A stretch of 64,000 nt of DNA, from the NCBI GenBank assembly GCA_004194705.1, contig SADC01001324.1:430892-494891 (forward strand), in the 5' to 3' direction. The translations under genes were made by a program, and so were the position numbers. Shown one piece after another: positions 31,215 to 42,198 of the stretch. The stretch is from Ditylenchus dipsaci. Its lineage: Eukaryota > Nematoda > Chromadorea > Rhabditida > Anguinidae. The first letter of the stretch is position 1. The number at the start of each line of letters is the position of its first letter. The notes under the pieces were generated by a model, which had not been told where the DNA came from, ran no database searches, and was given only the letters and a program-made list of their open reading frames with translations.

Positions 31215-31219
31215 ACTAG

Positions 31220-31927
31220 TGATGCGGACTCCGTTTTGGATTATTTTGAGTTCAGTCTATTTTTCAGCAAACTTTCGTAAGTCAGAGCTTAATTTTTATA
31301 ACACATAATTTTAAAAAATTTTAAAGCTTAACAACATGGTAAATTTTTTAGTTAAATTTTTTATTTCCAAAAAACAGCCTCTTAAAAAAATATCGCGAAG
31401 GGGATTTCAATTTTTGGGCTTGCGATATTTTTGCGATATTTTTTGAGAGGTTTTTTTGCAATACTTTCGATATAATTTTGACTAGATGTTATATACTAAA
31501 ATGTGGCTCAATTAAAGTTAGCTGAGGAATGGAAAGTTTGTTTAACCACACGTTTTCATCATCATCGTCAAAATTGAGCTGAAACATGACGTAAAATTAC
31601 TTTTTTGATTGTCATTTCTGTCATGTTTTGGCTCAATTCTGACGATTACGAAGAAAACGTATGGTTAAATACACTTTACATTTCTCAGTTAACTTTAATT
31701 GAGCTACATTTTGGTACATAACATCTAATCAAAATTATATCAAAATTATTACAAAAAAAGACCGCTCAAAAAATATCGCAAAAATATCACAGTTTAGAAC
31801 TAAAATTTTCTGTTTTTTTCAGAAATTGTGGTACCAAAATGTAGCTGATATTCAGGGCTACAATTTGGTACCAAATATTTTAAAATTTAGAAAAATTCAG
31901 ATTTAAAAAGCGTTCCTAAAATGCTGA
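31220..31927. repeat. Foldback at 31375-31795 and flanking AT-rich DNA
   Basis: Arms include CTCAATTAAAGTTAGCTGAG on the left and its near complement on the right, and AAATATCGC-type ends. No coding signal. Confidence 0.6.
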
Positions 31928-32030
31928 TGGTGAATTTAGTGAACGGTGAAATTAGTGAACGGTGAAAATAGTGAACGGTGAAAATTTCTGACGGTGAAAA
32001 TAGTGACGGTGAAAATAGTGACGGTGAAAC
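31928..32030. repeat. GTGAACGGTGAAAATA minisatellite
   Basis: Six to seven copies of a 13-16 base unit related to GTGACGGTGAAAATA. The reading frame through it is an artefact of the repeat. Confidence 0.8.
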
Positions 32031-32174
32031 CACGACGTGTCAAATCATCGAAAATCGGAAATCTGTTGTGGCGTTCTGTTTTTCAAAAATTTTATATTTT
32101 TCTAAAATGTTTTTTTTTTTTGTGACATTATATGTGATTTTGTGCGCGATTTCCACCATCGAAACGATTATAGT

Positions 32175-33227
32175 GTGACAAACTGGCGAAAATAGGTAAA
32201 AATAGGTTTTCTTGGCAAGACCCTAAATTTCAAAGATATAAAAGTTAGGCAAAAGAACAATAAGCCAATATTAACTTTCTTTGAAGTTTTTACATCAAAA
32301 TTTCTGTGATATTTTAGCAAATTTAGGCTTAAAAGAAAGCTGAGGTTCAGCGCTACAAGCTGAGAAGAAAAATTAATGTTGCTAAATGAAATTTCGGAGC
32401 TTTGACACACAAAATAACATGGGTTAATTTCACCTCTTTTTACAGCTTTCCAATTTCATCGTATAATTTTATTGGTTTTCGATTAATTTTAAAATTAAAT
32501 CCAACAATTTTGTAGAATGAGCTCTGAACTATCCGATGCACTTAAGAACGAGACTGGTCCATAATAAGATTGAAAATTCCGCGCGGGGCGAAGTTTTCAG
32601 TGATTTTTGTGCTTGGAAAATGACCCCAGTTATATAACCGCCTTATTACCCGTGTCTCGCATTTCCATTGTTCGTAATTTTGGCTCAAAAAATCTTGAAG
32701 TTTCAGCTTTCTTTTAAGCCCAAAATTACGAATAATAGAAATGCGAAACATGAGTAATAAGGTAGTTCTATAACGGGGCATTTTAAGAGCATAAAAAATA
32801 GTAAAAACTTCGCCCCGCGCGGACTTTTCAATTTTGTTATGACCCAGTCTCTTTCTAAAGAGCGTAGGATAGCCCAGAACTCGTTCTACAAAGTTGTTGG
32901 ATTTAATTTTAAAATAAGCGAAATATTTGAAAAATTTCACAATAAAAACTAAAAGCTGTAAAAAGAGGTAAATTTAACACATGTTATTTTGTGTGTTAAA
33001 GCTCCAAAATTCTGAGTGGCAACCCCAATTTCATTTCTCAGTCTGTAGCGCTGAATCTCAGCTTTCTTTTAAGCCTAAATTTGCTAAAATACCACAAAAA
33101 CTTTATGTGAAAACAAACAGTTAAAAAAGTTTATAACATTTAGTCTTTTTTGCCTAATTCTTATATGTTTTAAATTTGGGTCCTGCCTCGAAAACTCCTA
33201 TTTCCGATTTTGGCAATTTGACACACC
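32175..33227. mobile_element. Large foldback (about 500-bp diverged arms)
   Basis: The left arm begins near TGACAAACTGGCGAAAATAG; the right arm ends near ATTTTGGCAATTTGACACAC. Inner landmarks are CCGCGCGGGGCGAAG (32580) and CTTCGCCCCGCGCGG (32809), and an AGCTTTCTTTTAAGCC segment in both arms. No gene. Frames on the minus strand here are shadows. Confidence 0.7.
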
Positions 33228-33790
33228 GTGAAACGTAGTGCACCCAGACAAAGTGACCTTCGATACAGTGCGTTTCATAATGATACGACACCCGCATTTT
33301 CAAAGGATTGCACTGAGCTGAGAAACGGACGGTTGAAGTTAGAAAAGTAAAAAACCTCTATATTTGCCTTATTGTGAGACATTTTCAAGAGGTGTCGTAT
33401 CATTATGAAACGTACTGTATAACGTACACTCGTTATAACGTACGCTTTGGTCAGCTCCGACCAATAAAATGACCCTCGATTTAACATACACTCGATCTAG
33501 CGTACACCTAGGTCAGTCGCGAGCAATGAAATAACCTTCGATATAGCGTACAAATTTCGTAAAAAATAGTGTTGGATGAAAACAATAATTTTCCTTAGAA
33601 AATTTGGCGAAATTTTGTTGATATATTTGTTAGTCTTGTTTGATTTTACTTCAATAAAACATTGTCATTCGATATAACGTACGGATGACCATATTAAGCT
33701 AACGTAACTTCAATATAACGTTCACTTGATATAACGTACGGTTAGGCCGGTCCCCAGGGTGTACGTTGTATCAAAGTTTGACTGTAAATC
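33228..33790. mobile_element. Pogo-like fragments with a nested TA-flanked MITE
   Basis: Units of the type CGATATAACGTACAC recur from 33420 to 33780, and the right end is CAAAGTTTGACTGTAAATC. The MITE at 33266-33417 has ends CAGTGCGTTTCATAATGATA and complement, flanked by TA, which fits a Tc1/mariner-type insertion. Confidence 0.6.
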
Positions 33791-34065
33791 AAAAATTTTT
33801 TTGTCTTGAGAGGAGTTTGAAATTTGACACTAAGTTTCGAATTTTAAGAGCAGTTTCACATGCAAACTGACCATCCTCAATACGAATCTGGTGTCAGTAT
33901 TTTAAGTTGTGATCGCGAAAAAAAATTAAAAAGTTTGCCTTGGTCTCCCCCATGGATTATGGTCAAAATTCGTCTAACTTTCCAATTTTTAGACACAATA
34001 TAGTAATTTTCACGCCGAATTCTTTATAGAAGCTTTCAAAATTACAGATTATGTCTTTTAAAGAA
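33791..34065. other. AT-rich intergenic DNA
   Basis: No feature recognised. Confidence 0.3.
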
Positions 34066-34225
34066 ACATGGTTTTTGCGCGCAGTGGAATGTGAAAAATT
34101 TGGATTGGCGAGGGACCTTCTCTTTCGTCTATCACACGGCCGTCAAAATTAGAATTTCATAGCACTTTAGAACCAACAGAACGCCAAGATTTACAGGTAA
34201 TTTTTAGGTCATAGGTAATTTCGCC

Positions 34226-35057
34226 AAGGATAATATTTTTTTCTTACCGCAAAACACTCGAAAATTACCGCAAATCATTTTTTTATTACCGCAATTTGAT
34301 TTTCCCGCAAAATACTTTTTTATTACCGCAAAATACTTTTTTCTTACCGCAAAATACTTTTTTCTTACCGCAATTTGATTTTCCCGCAAAATACTTTTTC
34401 TTACCGCAAAATACTTTTTTCTTACCGCAAAATACTTTTTTCTTACCGCAAAATACTTTTTTCTTACCGCAAAATACTTTTTTCTTACCGGAATAACTCG
34501 GATCCCTCAGAATCCCACCCCGGAATGGCCAGAAGCCCCTGAAAGTTGGTTTTTCGGGTTTACTAAAGGGGGAGTAAACTTTTCGAGAAAAATCGATTGA
34601 GCGGATCAGATTTCGGGTCCGATGGGCTTAATCGCTCAGAATTCTAGGTTTATGGTGGTTTCGAGTGGTTCAGGGTGGAGTTGTGGGCGATTGAGCCGAT
34701 CGGACCCGAAATCTGATCCGCTCAATCGAATTTTCGCAAAAAGTTTACCCCCCTTTAGTAAACCCGAAAAAACCAACTTTCAGGGGCTTCTGGCCATTCT
34801 GGGGTGGGATTCTGAGGGATCCAAGTTGTTTCCTGACTGAAAAATTCAAATTCCCGCAAAATTTTGACTAAAAACGACGAGAAAATTTTTTGCGGTAAGA
34901 AAAAAGTATTTTGCGGTAAGAAAAAGTATTTTGCGGTAAGAAAAAAGTATTTTGCGGTAATAAAAAAGTATTTTGCGGGAAAATCAAATTGCGGTAATAA
35001 AAAAATGATTTGCGGTAATTTTCAAGTGTTTTGCGGTAAGAAGAAAGTACCATCCTT
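34226..35057. mobile_element. Family B element with family C core, copy 2
   Basis: Ends AAGGATAATATTTTTTTCTT and complement, flanked by 5-bp TCGCC (34221-34225, 35058-35062). The host MULE terminus would read TTTCGCCAACA without it, so the insertion and its duplication are well defined. The family C core is at 34494-34882. Confidence 0.85.
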
Positions 35058-35289
35058 TCGCCAACAGTAATTTCGCCAACACAATTTCGCCAACGGTAAT
35101 TTAGCCAACACACTTTCGTCAACAAAATTTCGCTAACGGTAAATTTTCGTCACACAATAAAAAAGTGCCTCAATAGTGTAAACTTGAAGTGAATTTTCGG
35201 GTCAACCTTCATGAAAGTTTTGTAATGAAATGATTTCTGGTTCTTCCTAAATCAAAAAGACGTAAATAAATAATATTAAGAATACAAAA

Positions 35290-35633
35290 GGTTTTTACCT
35301 CAAAACAGTCTACTGAAAACTCAACATAGTGAGGTGCTTCTTTTGGCTGAAAAAAAATCACATTCCTGTCATAAAGCTTTGCTGCTAGAAGCAACTGCTG
35401 AGATGTCCCCACCAAGCTGCTCATTGGAGGGCTGGTTGAAGTGAGCGGCGTATTCTTCCACACTTACTGAGCTGTCCCCAATAGCAGTGAAGAAGCAAGC
35501 ATATGGCTTTTCACGATTGTCGAGCAAAAATGACATCATTTTCGTTCTAACTTGCGCATGTACATCTTCTTCTCCGTAGATTGCTTCAGCCAAAGATCTT
35601 AAACTTAAAGATCTTAAAAAGATCCTAAATATT
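35290..35633 (-). pseudogene. OTU-like cysteine protease segment in the MULE
   Basis: The minus strand reads SLAEAIYGEEDVHAQVR, then VSVEEYAAHFNQPS, then LGGDIS, then (after a one-base shift) QQLLLAAKLYDRNVIFFQ and APHYVEFSV. This follows the C-terminal two thirds of an OTU domain, including the conserved GGD region and the histidine before the final strand (PHYVEF). The N-terminal part with the catalytic Asp-Gly-Asn-Cys motif is not seen; a small hairpin (35624-35690) lies where it should begin, so it may be in another exon or deleted. OTU enzymes are deubiquitinases. I am fairly sure of the family, not of activity. Confidence 0.55.
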
Positions 35634-36009
35634 GAATTTGAAAAGTTAGCTTAGTCTATCCACGGATAATTTTTCAAATTCAATATTTAGAGGCACTTTT
35701 AGTAATATTTTAAGTTTGGTAAAGCCGAAAATACTTTTAAACCACCAAAATGTTCCTTATAATCTAGGCTACAAACCAAGTGAAACATCATCACAATCAG
35801 CTCAAACCTGTACGATAAATTTGATTTTTAGCCTCACAGGTCCGAAAAATATCCGCAGCTGCGGATATTTTTTGCATTTAGTGCTAGCTCTGGTTACCGA
35901 TCAGCGATTTAGATTATTGTAATAAAATCTGAAGATAAAACTTGTCTTTTTTTGTTTGCAAAAAACTACTATTCAAAAAGTGGACTGAACTCCGAGATAT
36001 TCCACTTTT

Positions 36010-37174
36010 AGCCACGGAAGTTGTTACTACGATTGTTACTACGGCCCCAGTCGATCAAACATCTTTTCAACTTTGCACACTGGAAGACACGCAAGGGCTG
36101 TGAGACTTCTTATTAGAGCTTTCTCCTCGGCATCAGCATACATTTCACGCAACTTCCTTTCGGTAAAGTTTTTGTAGTGGTTCTGACCAAGATGAAAAGG
36201 CAGATATTTATAACTGCCATAGGAAACAGCATGGTCATCACTTTTGCAGGGGACTGTTCGAAGTCTATAATTTCACAGAAATAGGATAGAAATTTATGAT
36301 AAAAAAAAATTCAAACCTGCCATGATAGATTTTGGTTTAGCTGCGGATACTTCTCAACCACCATTCTGAAGGCTCTGGCGTATGTCTCTTCAAATTTATT
36401 TGGTAACAGCATAAAAAGGCAGGACAAAGTAGACTCTTTTTTGAACACATTCACTGTATAAAGTTGCTTAAAACCTTTTGGAGCTGAGTAAAAAGTCCCA
36501 TCCATAGACCAGCGATTGTACTTTTGCAGCAGTTGAAGACCGAAAGCTGAGGCGAAGATAAGAATTATTGGCTTCTTTGAGTCTGCCACTCGGGAGTCCC
36601 ACTCCCTGGCGGTGATTGTAAAGTCAGAGCTCAGCACCGCGTCCTTTAACTCTTTATCCACATCTAAAAGACAGTTCATACACCAGAACATCAATAAAAA
36701 AGAAACCGGATGCTCCTTTTGCTTTTGGGCATTGTTGATCATTCTTGTGATGTTGCTGTCCTTGGGCATTGACTCAATTTCATAAACGCTAGATCCTGTT
36801 TTTGCAGTTGACAGAATCGCCTGAGTGCTTGTAGCAAGACTCTCCACGGCTTTTTGCTTCACAGCAGTCATTTTTTTCTTGATCTGAAAAATGAGTAAGA
36901 CTGAGAATATGACCATTCAGGAAATCACCACAACCGCCATTGGACTCTGAGTACATCTGTCGTGGCTTTTTCTCTCTACCAAACCATTCAATTCTCCGAA
37001 GATTGATTCAGCTGTGCCATTGCAGGCTCTTGTTGCGCATCTCCAGAATTGCTTAGTACCATTGGCGCTTTTGACTGTTTGATGCATGAGATATCCATTA
37101 TAGCTTGCTATAGGCTTTTTTCTGTTTGACTCCATTTTGCAACCTGCAGCGAAAATCAAATTTGGGTCAAACAA
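36010..37174 (-). CDS. FLYWCH-finger MULE transposase
   Basis: On the minus strand a FLYWCH domain (GYLMHQTVKSANGTKQFWRC..CNG..HDRC) at 37130-36950 is joined through a short intron (about 36948-36896) to a MULE transposase. The first catalytic Asp is in RWSMDGTFYSAPKGFKQLY (about 36500), followed by LFMLLPNKFEETYARAF. After a second intron (about 36310-36268) comes the second Asp in IIDFEQSPAKVMTMLFP and the ICLFHLGQNHYKNF segment. The expected catalytic Glu is further downstream and I did not find it with confidence. The protein would cut and join the GGTCATAGG ends. Confidence 0.75.
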
Positions 37175-37978
37175 ATAAGTTGCTGAAAATGCAGATATTG
37201 AAACTATTAAGTGAGTAAGAAATCAAGGGATTGACCAAGATCATGGGGCACTATGGATCCTTGTTAGCGAAATTTTGTTGGCGAAAGTGTGTTGGCGAAA
37301 TTACTGTTGGCGAAATCGCCGTTGGCGAAATTATTGTTGGCGAAAGTACCGTTGGCGAAATTGTGTTGGCGAAAGTACCGTTGGCGAAATTGTGTTGGCG
37401 AAATTACCTATGACCAATTTTTAAACATTTTTGGCACGATTCGAGTTTTTCCCACTTATTTTTGGTATTGATTTAGGTTTTTTTTATTCGTATACAAAAA
37501 ATAAAGCGAGTAGGAAAAGCACTGCTTTTTTATTTAAACATGAAAAAATCAAAATAAACATAGGTGAAAAAAGTTACAAACTCGAGGAGAATGCTCATAT
37601 TTTTTCTAATAATATTATGGGCACTGTAAATCAATAAATCTAGCGCTATTATTATTTTTGCTATTCCATATTTGGTGTCATTCGAAAGCTGAGATTACAT
37701 CAAATTTTTTGAGACCAAATACTACAATGTTCACATTGATAAGAAAATTTGCGACCAGAAAAGGAGAAAGAGAAGAAATCAATAATTTTTTGGAATTGTT
37801 CTTGGCACGAAAGTTCTCTAATGCTATAAAATTCAAATTTTGACGGGCCGTGATCAGTGTACTCTTTCGAGTCGTTTCGAATTACTCGAAAGAGTACAGC
37901 ATTAGACGAAAGAGAAGAGTCCCCGGCCAATTCAAATTTTTCACATGCCACTGCGCGCAAAAACCATGGTTTTTTAAA

Positions 37979-39454
37979 CGAAAAACCGCAAAACCAAGAT
38001 TTGTGCAAAAAATCGCACCAAAAAAGATCCGTTTTGCACCAAAAAAATATATATCTGAATTTTCCGGGCAAATTAGTTTATTTTTCCGGCAAATTTGTAA
38101 AACCTTTTATCTTAGTGATTCTTTCATCAACTTTTTATTTTTTGACCAGTCTGCAGCACAGGATCTTAGCTTTCTAGTAAGCTATCAACTGACCAAATGA
38201 GGTTTCTAAATGTTGGGGGAAAAGCTTTTTTAAATATAGAAAAAATTCTGAAAATTTGGTCCATTTAACAATCTTTTCCTCTGACTCTTTGAAACTTTAT
38301 TTGGTCAGTTGATGGCTTATTAGAAAGCTAAGATCCTGGGCTACACGCTCGTGAAAAAACTTAGCAAATTGATGAGAAAATTACCGAGAAAAAAGCTTTT
38401 ACAAATTAGCCGGGAAAATTTACGGATTTGACGGGAGTTTACAATTTGATCCATTGTAATAGTGACGACGCACTTGTTTGATTTGTCTCTAGCAGCATTT
38501 GTTTTTTACTTCTACGGTTTTCTGACTGCTCTATTTCAACAGTATTTATACACGGAAGCATTTAACAAACAAAATTTCTCAGCGCACCAACATATTGATT
38601 GTTTATTGTTATTGGATGATAGTGTACTTTAATCTCTTAGCCATCAAATGCTGTTTGTTTATTCCATCCTCCTTTTTCTTCTCTCACAAACACGGCTGGT
38701 TCCTTCTTCCATCCCTCCCACCACTCATTTATTTCACAAATCAATCATCACGCCTGGGCACAAATACCCTTGTTTCCAATTTAAAACCGGTGCTTTTTTA
38801 CCACTTTTTATTCGTTCCACTACCTTTTGGGTGTTAGGGTTAAGTGAGTCTTCTTTCTGCCTTTGCAATTTGTCCCAAAGTTTAATTTGGGTTGGAGTAG
38901 TAGCAGGGCTGTTAGTTTATGTCTTTTTCTACCAGACACACCAAAAATGTTTTCAAAATGGTTTATTGCTACTCTTTTTTTGTTCAAAAAGTGGCTTGCT
39001 CTGCACAGTTCATTAGTTGTTCTGAGTGGATTAGAAAAGGGCAGAAGAGTCTGCATTTGAAATGATACACACACTGCTCCTCCTTCATTTGTTAGTGATG
39101 CCTCTATACCCATCTCCTTCTCAGACTTGTTTGGGGTGGACCAAGAAATTTGTTGTTTTTTTGTCATCTTCTAAACTCTTTGCTCTATTCGGCTGCTTGT
39201 TTTGGTTTACACTGTTTTAATTTCAAGAGATAGCTGAATTTTCTGTCGATCCTAACAAAAATAAAATGTGTTTTCGGCTTCGGCTGATTTAAGTTAGTAA
39301 CAGCATCAAAATATTAGCCTATTTGCGGTATTTTATGTTGTAGCAATTGCTATTAAAATGCAAGAAAAATGTATTCATTTACTGGTAAATTTGTCTAGAA
39401 CAAGTAGACAATATAAATTTTTTAATCAAAATTATTTGATCCGTATTTGAAAGC
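37979..39454. other. Intergenic: one foldback, no recognised gene
   Basis: 38095-38400 is a foldback whose arms contain AGCTATCAACTGACCAAAT on the left and its near complement on the right. Frames at 38595-39167 on both strands look like chance: no similarity is recognised and no splice pattern supports them. Confidence 0.4.
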
Positions 39455-39670
39455 GTGGGGCCGCTCTCGGCGACCGAGGTATGCCACGCCGCAAGCGGTA
39501 GCGGCAGCTATTTTATTTTCAATTTTCGCCGTCACCGGCAATGGCTGCGGTTCCCGGGAGATGAAATTCCTTTTTTAGAATTTTGTTGCCATTTTCATTC
39601 CTATTTTAAAATTCCCGCCGATCGCGACGTGGAATATTCCCGGTGACGCAGGTGAGGCCGGGCGTGCAAG
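39455..39670. other. GC-rich island upstream of the Pmp3 gene
   Basis: This stretch is distinctly GC-rich in AT-rich surroundings, with CCGCTCTCGGCGACCGAG and CGCCGTCACCGGCAATGG. It lies about 500 bases upstream of the Pmp3-like start. It might be a promoter, an unrecognised noncoding RNA or a repeat; there is no coding evidence. Confidence 0.3.
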
Positions 39671-39940
39671 TATGGATCAGATAAAATTTTGCTTTCACAC
39701 TAAGAATATTGCTGTAGAACTGTATGAATTACGATTGCCGTGTCTTTACATTGTGTATTTACATATTTATCATTCGACTTAAAAACGTGGTGGAGCGAGA
39801 TTACCCAGCATTTCAAACGCACATAATTTTTTTTCACAATTTGGCTTGGCTTGACTTTTTTTTTGGCATAATATGTCGAAAACAAATATTCTTTAACTTC
39901 TCTATTTTTTTGGAAGAGGTATCTAAATAAATTTATGACT

Positions 39941-40047
39941 AGAGTGGGCGAGTCGAGTACTCGAAATCGAGTGATTTCGAGTAATATTCGAAAATTTTCG
40001 AGTATCGAGTAGAGTAGTCGAAAATCTTGGGTCTCCTCGCCCACCCT
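39941..40047. mobile_element. 107-bp MITE with a 10-bp target duplication
   Basis: Terminal repeats AGAGTGGGCGAG and complement of AGGGTGGGCGAG. It is flanked by ATTTATGACT on both sides (39931-39940, 40048-40057). The interior is made of overlapping CGAGTACTCGAAA palindromes. Confidence 0.85.
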
Positions 40048-40149
40048 ATTTATGACTAAAAGAAAGTCGATTAAAAAAATTATGGAGCTTGATATGGGGC
40101 CAACTTCTTGCTCCACCTTGTTAATAATCTATAGTTTACATAAATGTTT

Positions 40150-40157
40150 AGTTTTAG
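40150..40157 (+). promoter_or_regulatory. Putative trans-splice acceptor for the Pmp3-like gene
   Basis: TTTAGTTTTAG ends at 40157, 26 bases before the ATG. It matches the acceptor context of internal exons. Confidence 0.45.
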
Positions 40158-40183
40158 AAAATTCGCTTTATCTCGCTAAAAGC

Positions 40184-41590
40184 ATGCCTGTGACTGTGTC
40201 TGATATCCCCAAGGTACTCCTTGCCATTCTTTTGCCGGTTGGTTTGATCTTGCTATTTGAATAATGAAGCTAACTGAAGTTGATCATTTCAGCCGATTGG
40301 AGTGTTCCTAGAGACAGGTTGTGATGTCAATCTGGCCATTAACATTCTGCTAACGCTGCTCGGCTACATTCCCGGAATCATTCACGCTTTGATTGTAAGT
40401 TTTTAAATACCAAAAATTTTAAAAAGTTAAAGAAAAAACTTAAAATCAACTCCAAAAAATTAAATTTAAAGCATTTAAGCATGTCTTGCTTTCTCAAAAT
40501 TTTTCTGATATCAAAAGTTCAAGAAGAGCTACCGTTTGCTTTCTTATGATCAACCAGTCCAATTATTTTTTGAACCTCTCAAAAATCAGAAAAAGATTAA
40601 GATGTGATATTTTTGGATGCTCCATCAAAATCTAAAGAGTTGAAACCGAGAAGGGCACAAAAGTACGGGGTTGTTTAAAAATGCAGAAAATAGATTTGTA
40701 AAGTATTCATTCCGGCTGAAATATCAATGTAAATATATGAAATATAAAAAATAATATAAATATAATTCTTCGAGGGTGCGGGGCGTTTATTAGGCAGTGG
40801 TATACAATAAATCCGAAATCTTTCAAGATCAAATTTTTTTCTGATATATCCAGAACGATTATCCAGAGCAGCAAGTGATTAAAAAAAGTTAACACAAAAA
40901 TATGACTTTTAATTGAAAATCGTTTGATTTCTGACTGTTGAAGGCGAAAACAGATTTTTTGAAACAAATATACTAGAGCTCTGTTTCGCAATAGTTTGGA
41001 AAAGTCAGGTCAAAAAGGGCTGAAACTGAAAAAGGCAAACTTTTGACTGAGAAATGCCGTCTTTTAGCTGAAAAGTGCCGATTTCTTTTTTGAATTTTAG
41101 ATAGAAAAGTTGAATAGTGCCAGATATGTAAACAATTTTTTTTAAGTGATAACACTATCGAGTAGCCCTGTAACTCTAGTTTCTAGCGGTGTATAATTTA
41201 CTGCATCATTTTCACAAAATTCAGCGCGAAAACGTCAAAGTATGAAGCAAGTCGGAAAAATAATTTGATTCATACTTTAACCCTTTCATGTTACATTTTG
41301 TTTGCAAAGATGTTGCAACAAATGATGCGCTGTTGGAAACTAGAGTCACACGGCTACCTGATGTCATTGTCGATTCGAAAAAGAATGATTAGATGTTTAC
41401 CGCTTTAATTTAAAAAAAAGACGGAAATTTTCAGTTTCGAGTCGAAACTGAAAATTTCCGTCTTTTTTTTTACTTGGAAAATCGAAACCTTCGACCGTCA
41501 AATTTTCAAAAATAATTTTTTACATGTATTTGCAAAAAAAGCTTTTTTGCGTTTCGATTTGGTTTATTTTAGGTGATCTTCAACAAGTAG
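40184..41590 (+). CDS. Pmp3/UPF0057-family small membrane protein
   Basis: Three exons, 40184-40237, 40293-40394 and 41573-41590, encode 57 residues: MPVTVSDIPKVLLAILLP, then PIGVFLETGCDVNLAINILL and TLLGYIPGIIHALI, then VIFNK. Two hydrophobic segments separated by a short polar loop with the PPIGVFLE and GYIPGIIHA signatures are diagnostic of the Pmp3/RCI2 (UPF0057) proteins. These are plasma-membrane proteolipids linked in yeast and plants to membrane potential and salt tolerance; the animal role is less clear. Phases close exactly. The last intron is about 1.2 kb and filled with palindromes; the last coding exon is only 18 bases. The length is typical for the family. Confidence 0.9.
40395..41572. 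other. Last intron of the Pmp3-like gene
   Basis: It contains a palindrome at 41412-41470 with arms AAAAAGACGGAAATTTTCAG and complement, and an inverted pair around AACTCTAGTTTC (41170) and GAAACTAGAGTC (41336). No coding exon is evident. Confidence 0.5.
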
Positions 41591-41754
41591 AAATGTGTGT
41601 GTGTTTGTACAATCCAACAATTGCCTCCGTCTTGTAAATTTTATAACCTCCACACAGTAAATGCATTCAACACTTGAATTTGTTACCTTAATTGTATTGA
41701 AAACATAAAAACTTTAATCTTAGATTGCATTTGATTAGCATGAAAATAATTACA

Positions 41755-42183
41755 GTCCATCCAGGGACCGACTCTAGGGGTTATAATGAGTAGACGTTAC
41801 ATCGGGGGTACATTATAACGAAGTTTTTCTGTAAGTTTTTCTTCTTTTTCTGGCTGCGTATTCATCAAATCTTCAAACAACTTTTGAGAGACCATCAGTG
41901 TACCCGAATTATTTGTAATTGTGAAGTGTTTACTTGAAAAATTGGTACCTAGTGTGGTTGTAATTATGCACTCTTATTTGGGAAAAATCTAACTGTAATT
42001 TTTTTTTCATAAAAGAGGTCGTTGTGATATACACTAAAACCTCGATATAGTGACACCTCCAATATAGGGACGCTTTTGAGTCGGTTAGTTAAGTTTGGCT
42101 AAGAGAAAGTGACTATAGTGAGACTCCACTATAGTGACACCCGAAAGCCGGTCCCGAGGGTATCACTATATCGAGGTTTGACT
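41755..42183. mobile_element. Two pogo-like MITEs or fragments
   Basis: 41755-41832 begins ACAGTCCATCCAGGGACCG and ends GAAGTTTTTCTGTA. 42033-42183 begins AACCTCGATATAGTGACACC and ends ATATCGAGGTTTGACTG. Both contain the GGACCG/CCGGTCCC motif seen in other pogo-like copies here. Confidence 0.55.
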
Positions 42184-42198
42184 GAAGCTGACAAGGGA

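Larger units (their letters stand above)
34207..37415 (-). mobile_element. Mutator-like element with FLYWCH, MULE transposase and OTU-like region
   Basis: The termini are GGTCATAGGTAATTTCGCC and its exact complement. Perfect 8-bp duplications AATTTTTA flank it (34199-34206, 37416-37423). Subterminal arrays of TTGGCGAAATTGTG units occupy 35058-35150 and 37264-37410. A family B/C composite is inserted near the left end with a TCGCC duplication. Coding content on the minus strand, in order: FLYWCH finger, MULE transposase, OTU-protease-like segment. The element at 2113-3205 shares the termini and 8-bp duplication. Confidence 0.88.
34066..37978. mobile_element. TTTAAAGG-family foldback that received the MULE-OTU element
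   Basis: The left arm 34066-34168 (AAACATGGTTTTTGCGCGCA onward) is the near complement of 37800-37978. The right arm keeps the central TACTCTTTCGAGTCGTTTCG palindrome at 37857-37900; the left keeps only part of it. Everything between, including the Mutator-like element, lies inside this foldback. Confidence 0.6.

Noticed and set aside
32542..32940. 132-codon minus-strand frame
   Set aside because: It lies across the centre and both arms of the 32175-33227 foldback and has no recognisable domain. Treated as a shadow.
38595..39167. Overlapping frames of 80-122 codons on both strands
   Set aside because: Compositionally plausible but without similarity, splice context or agreement between strands. 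Not called as a gene.
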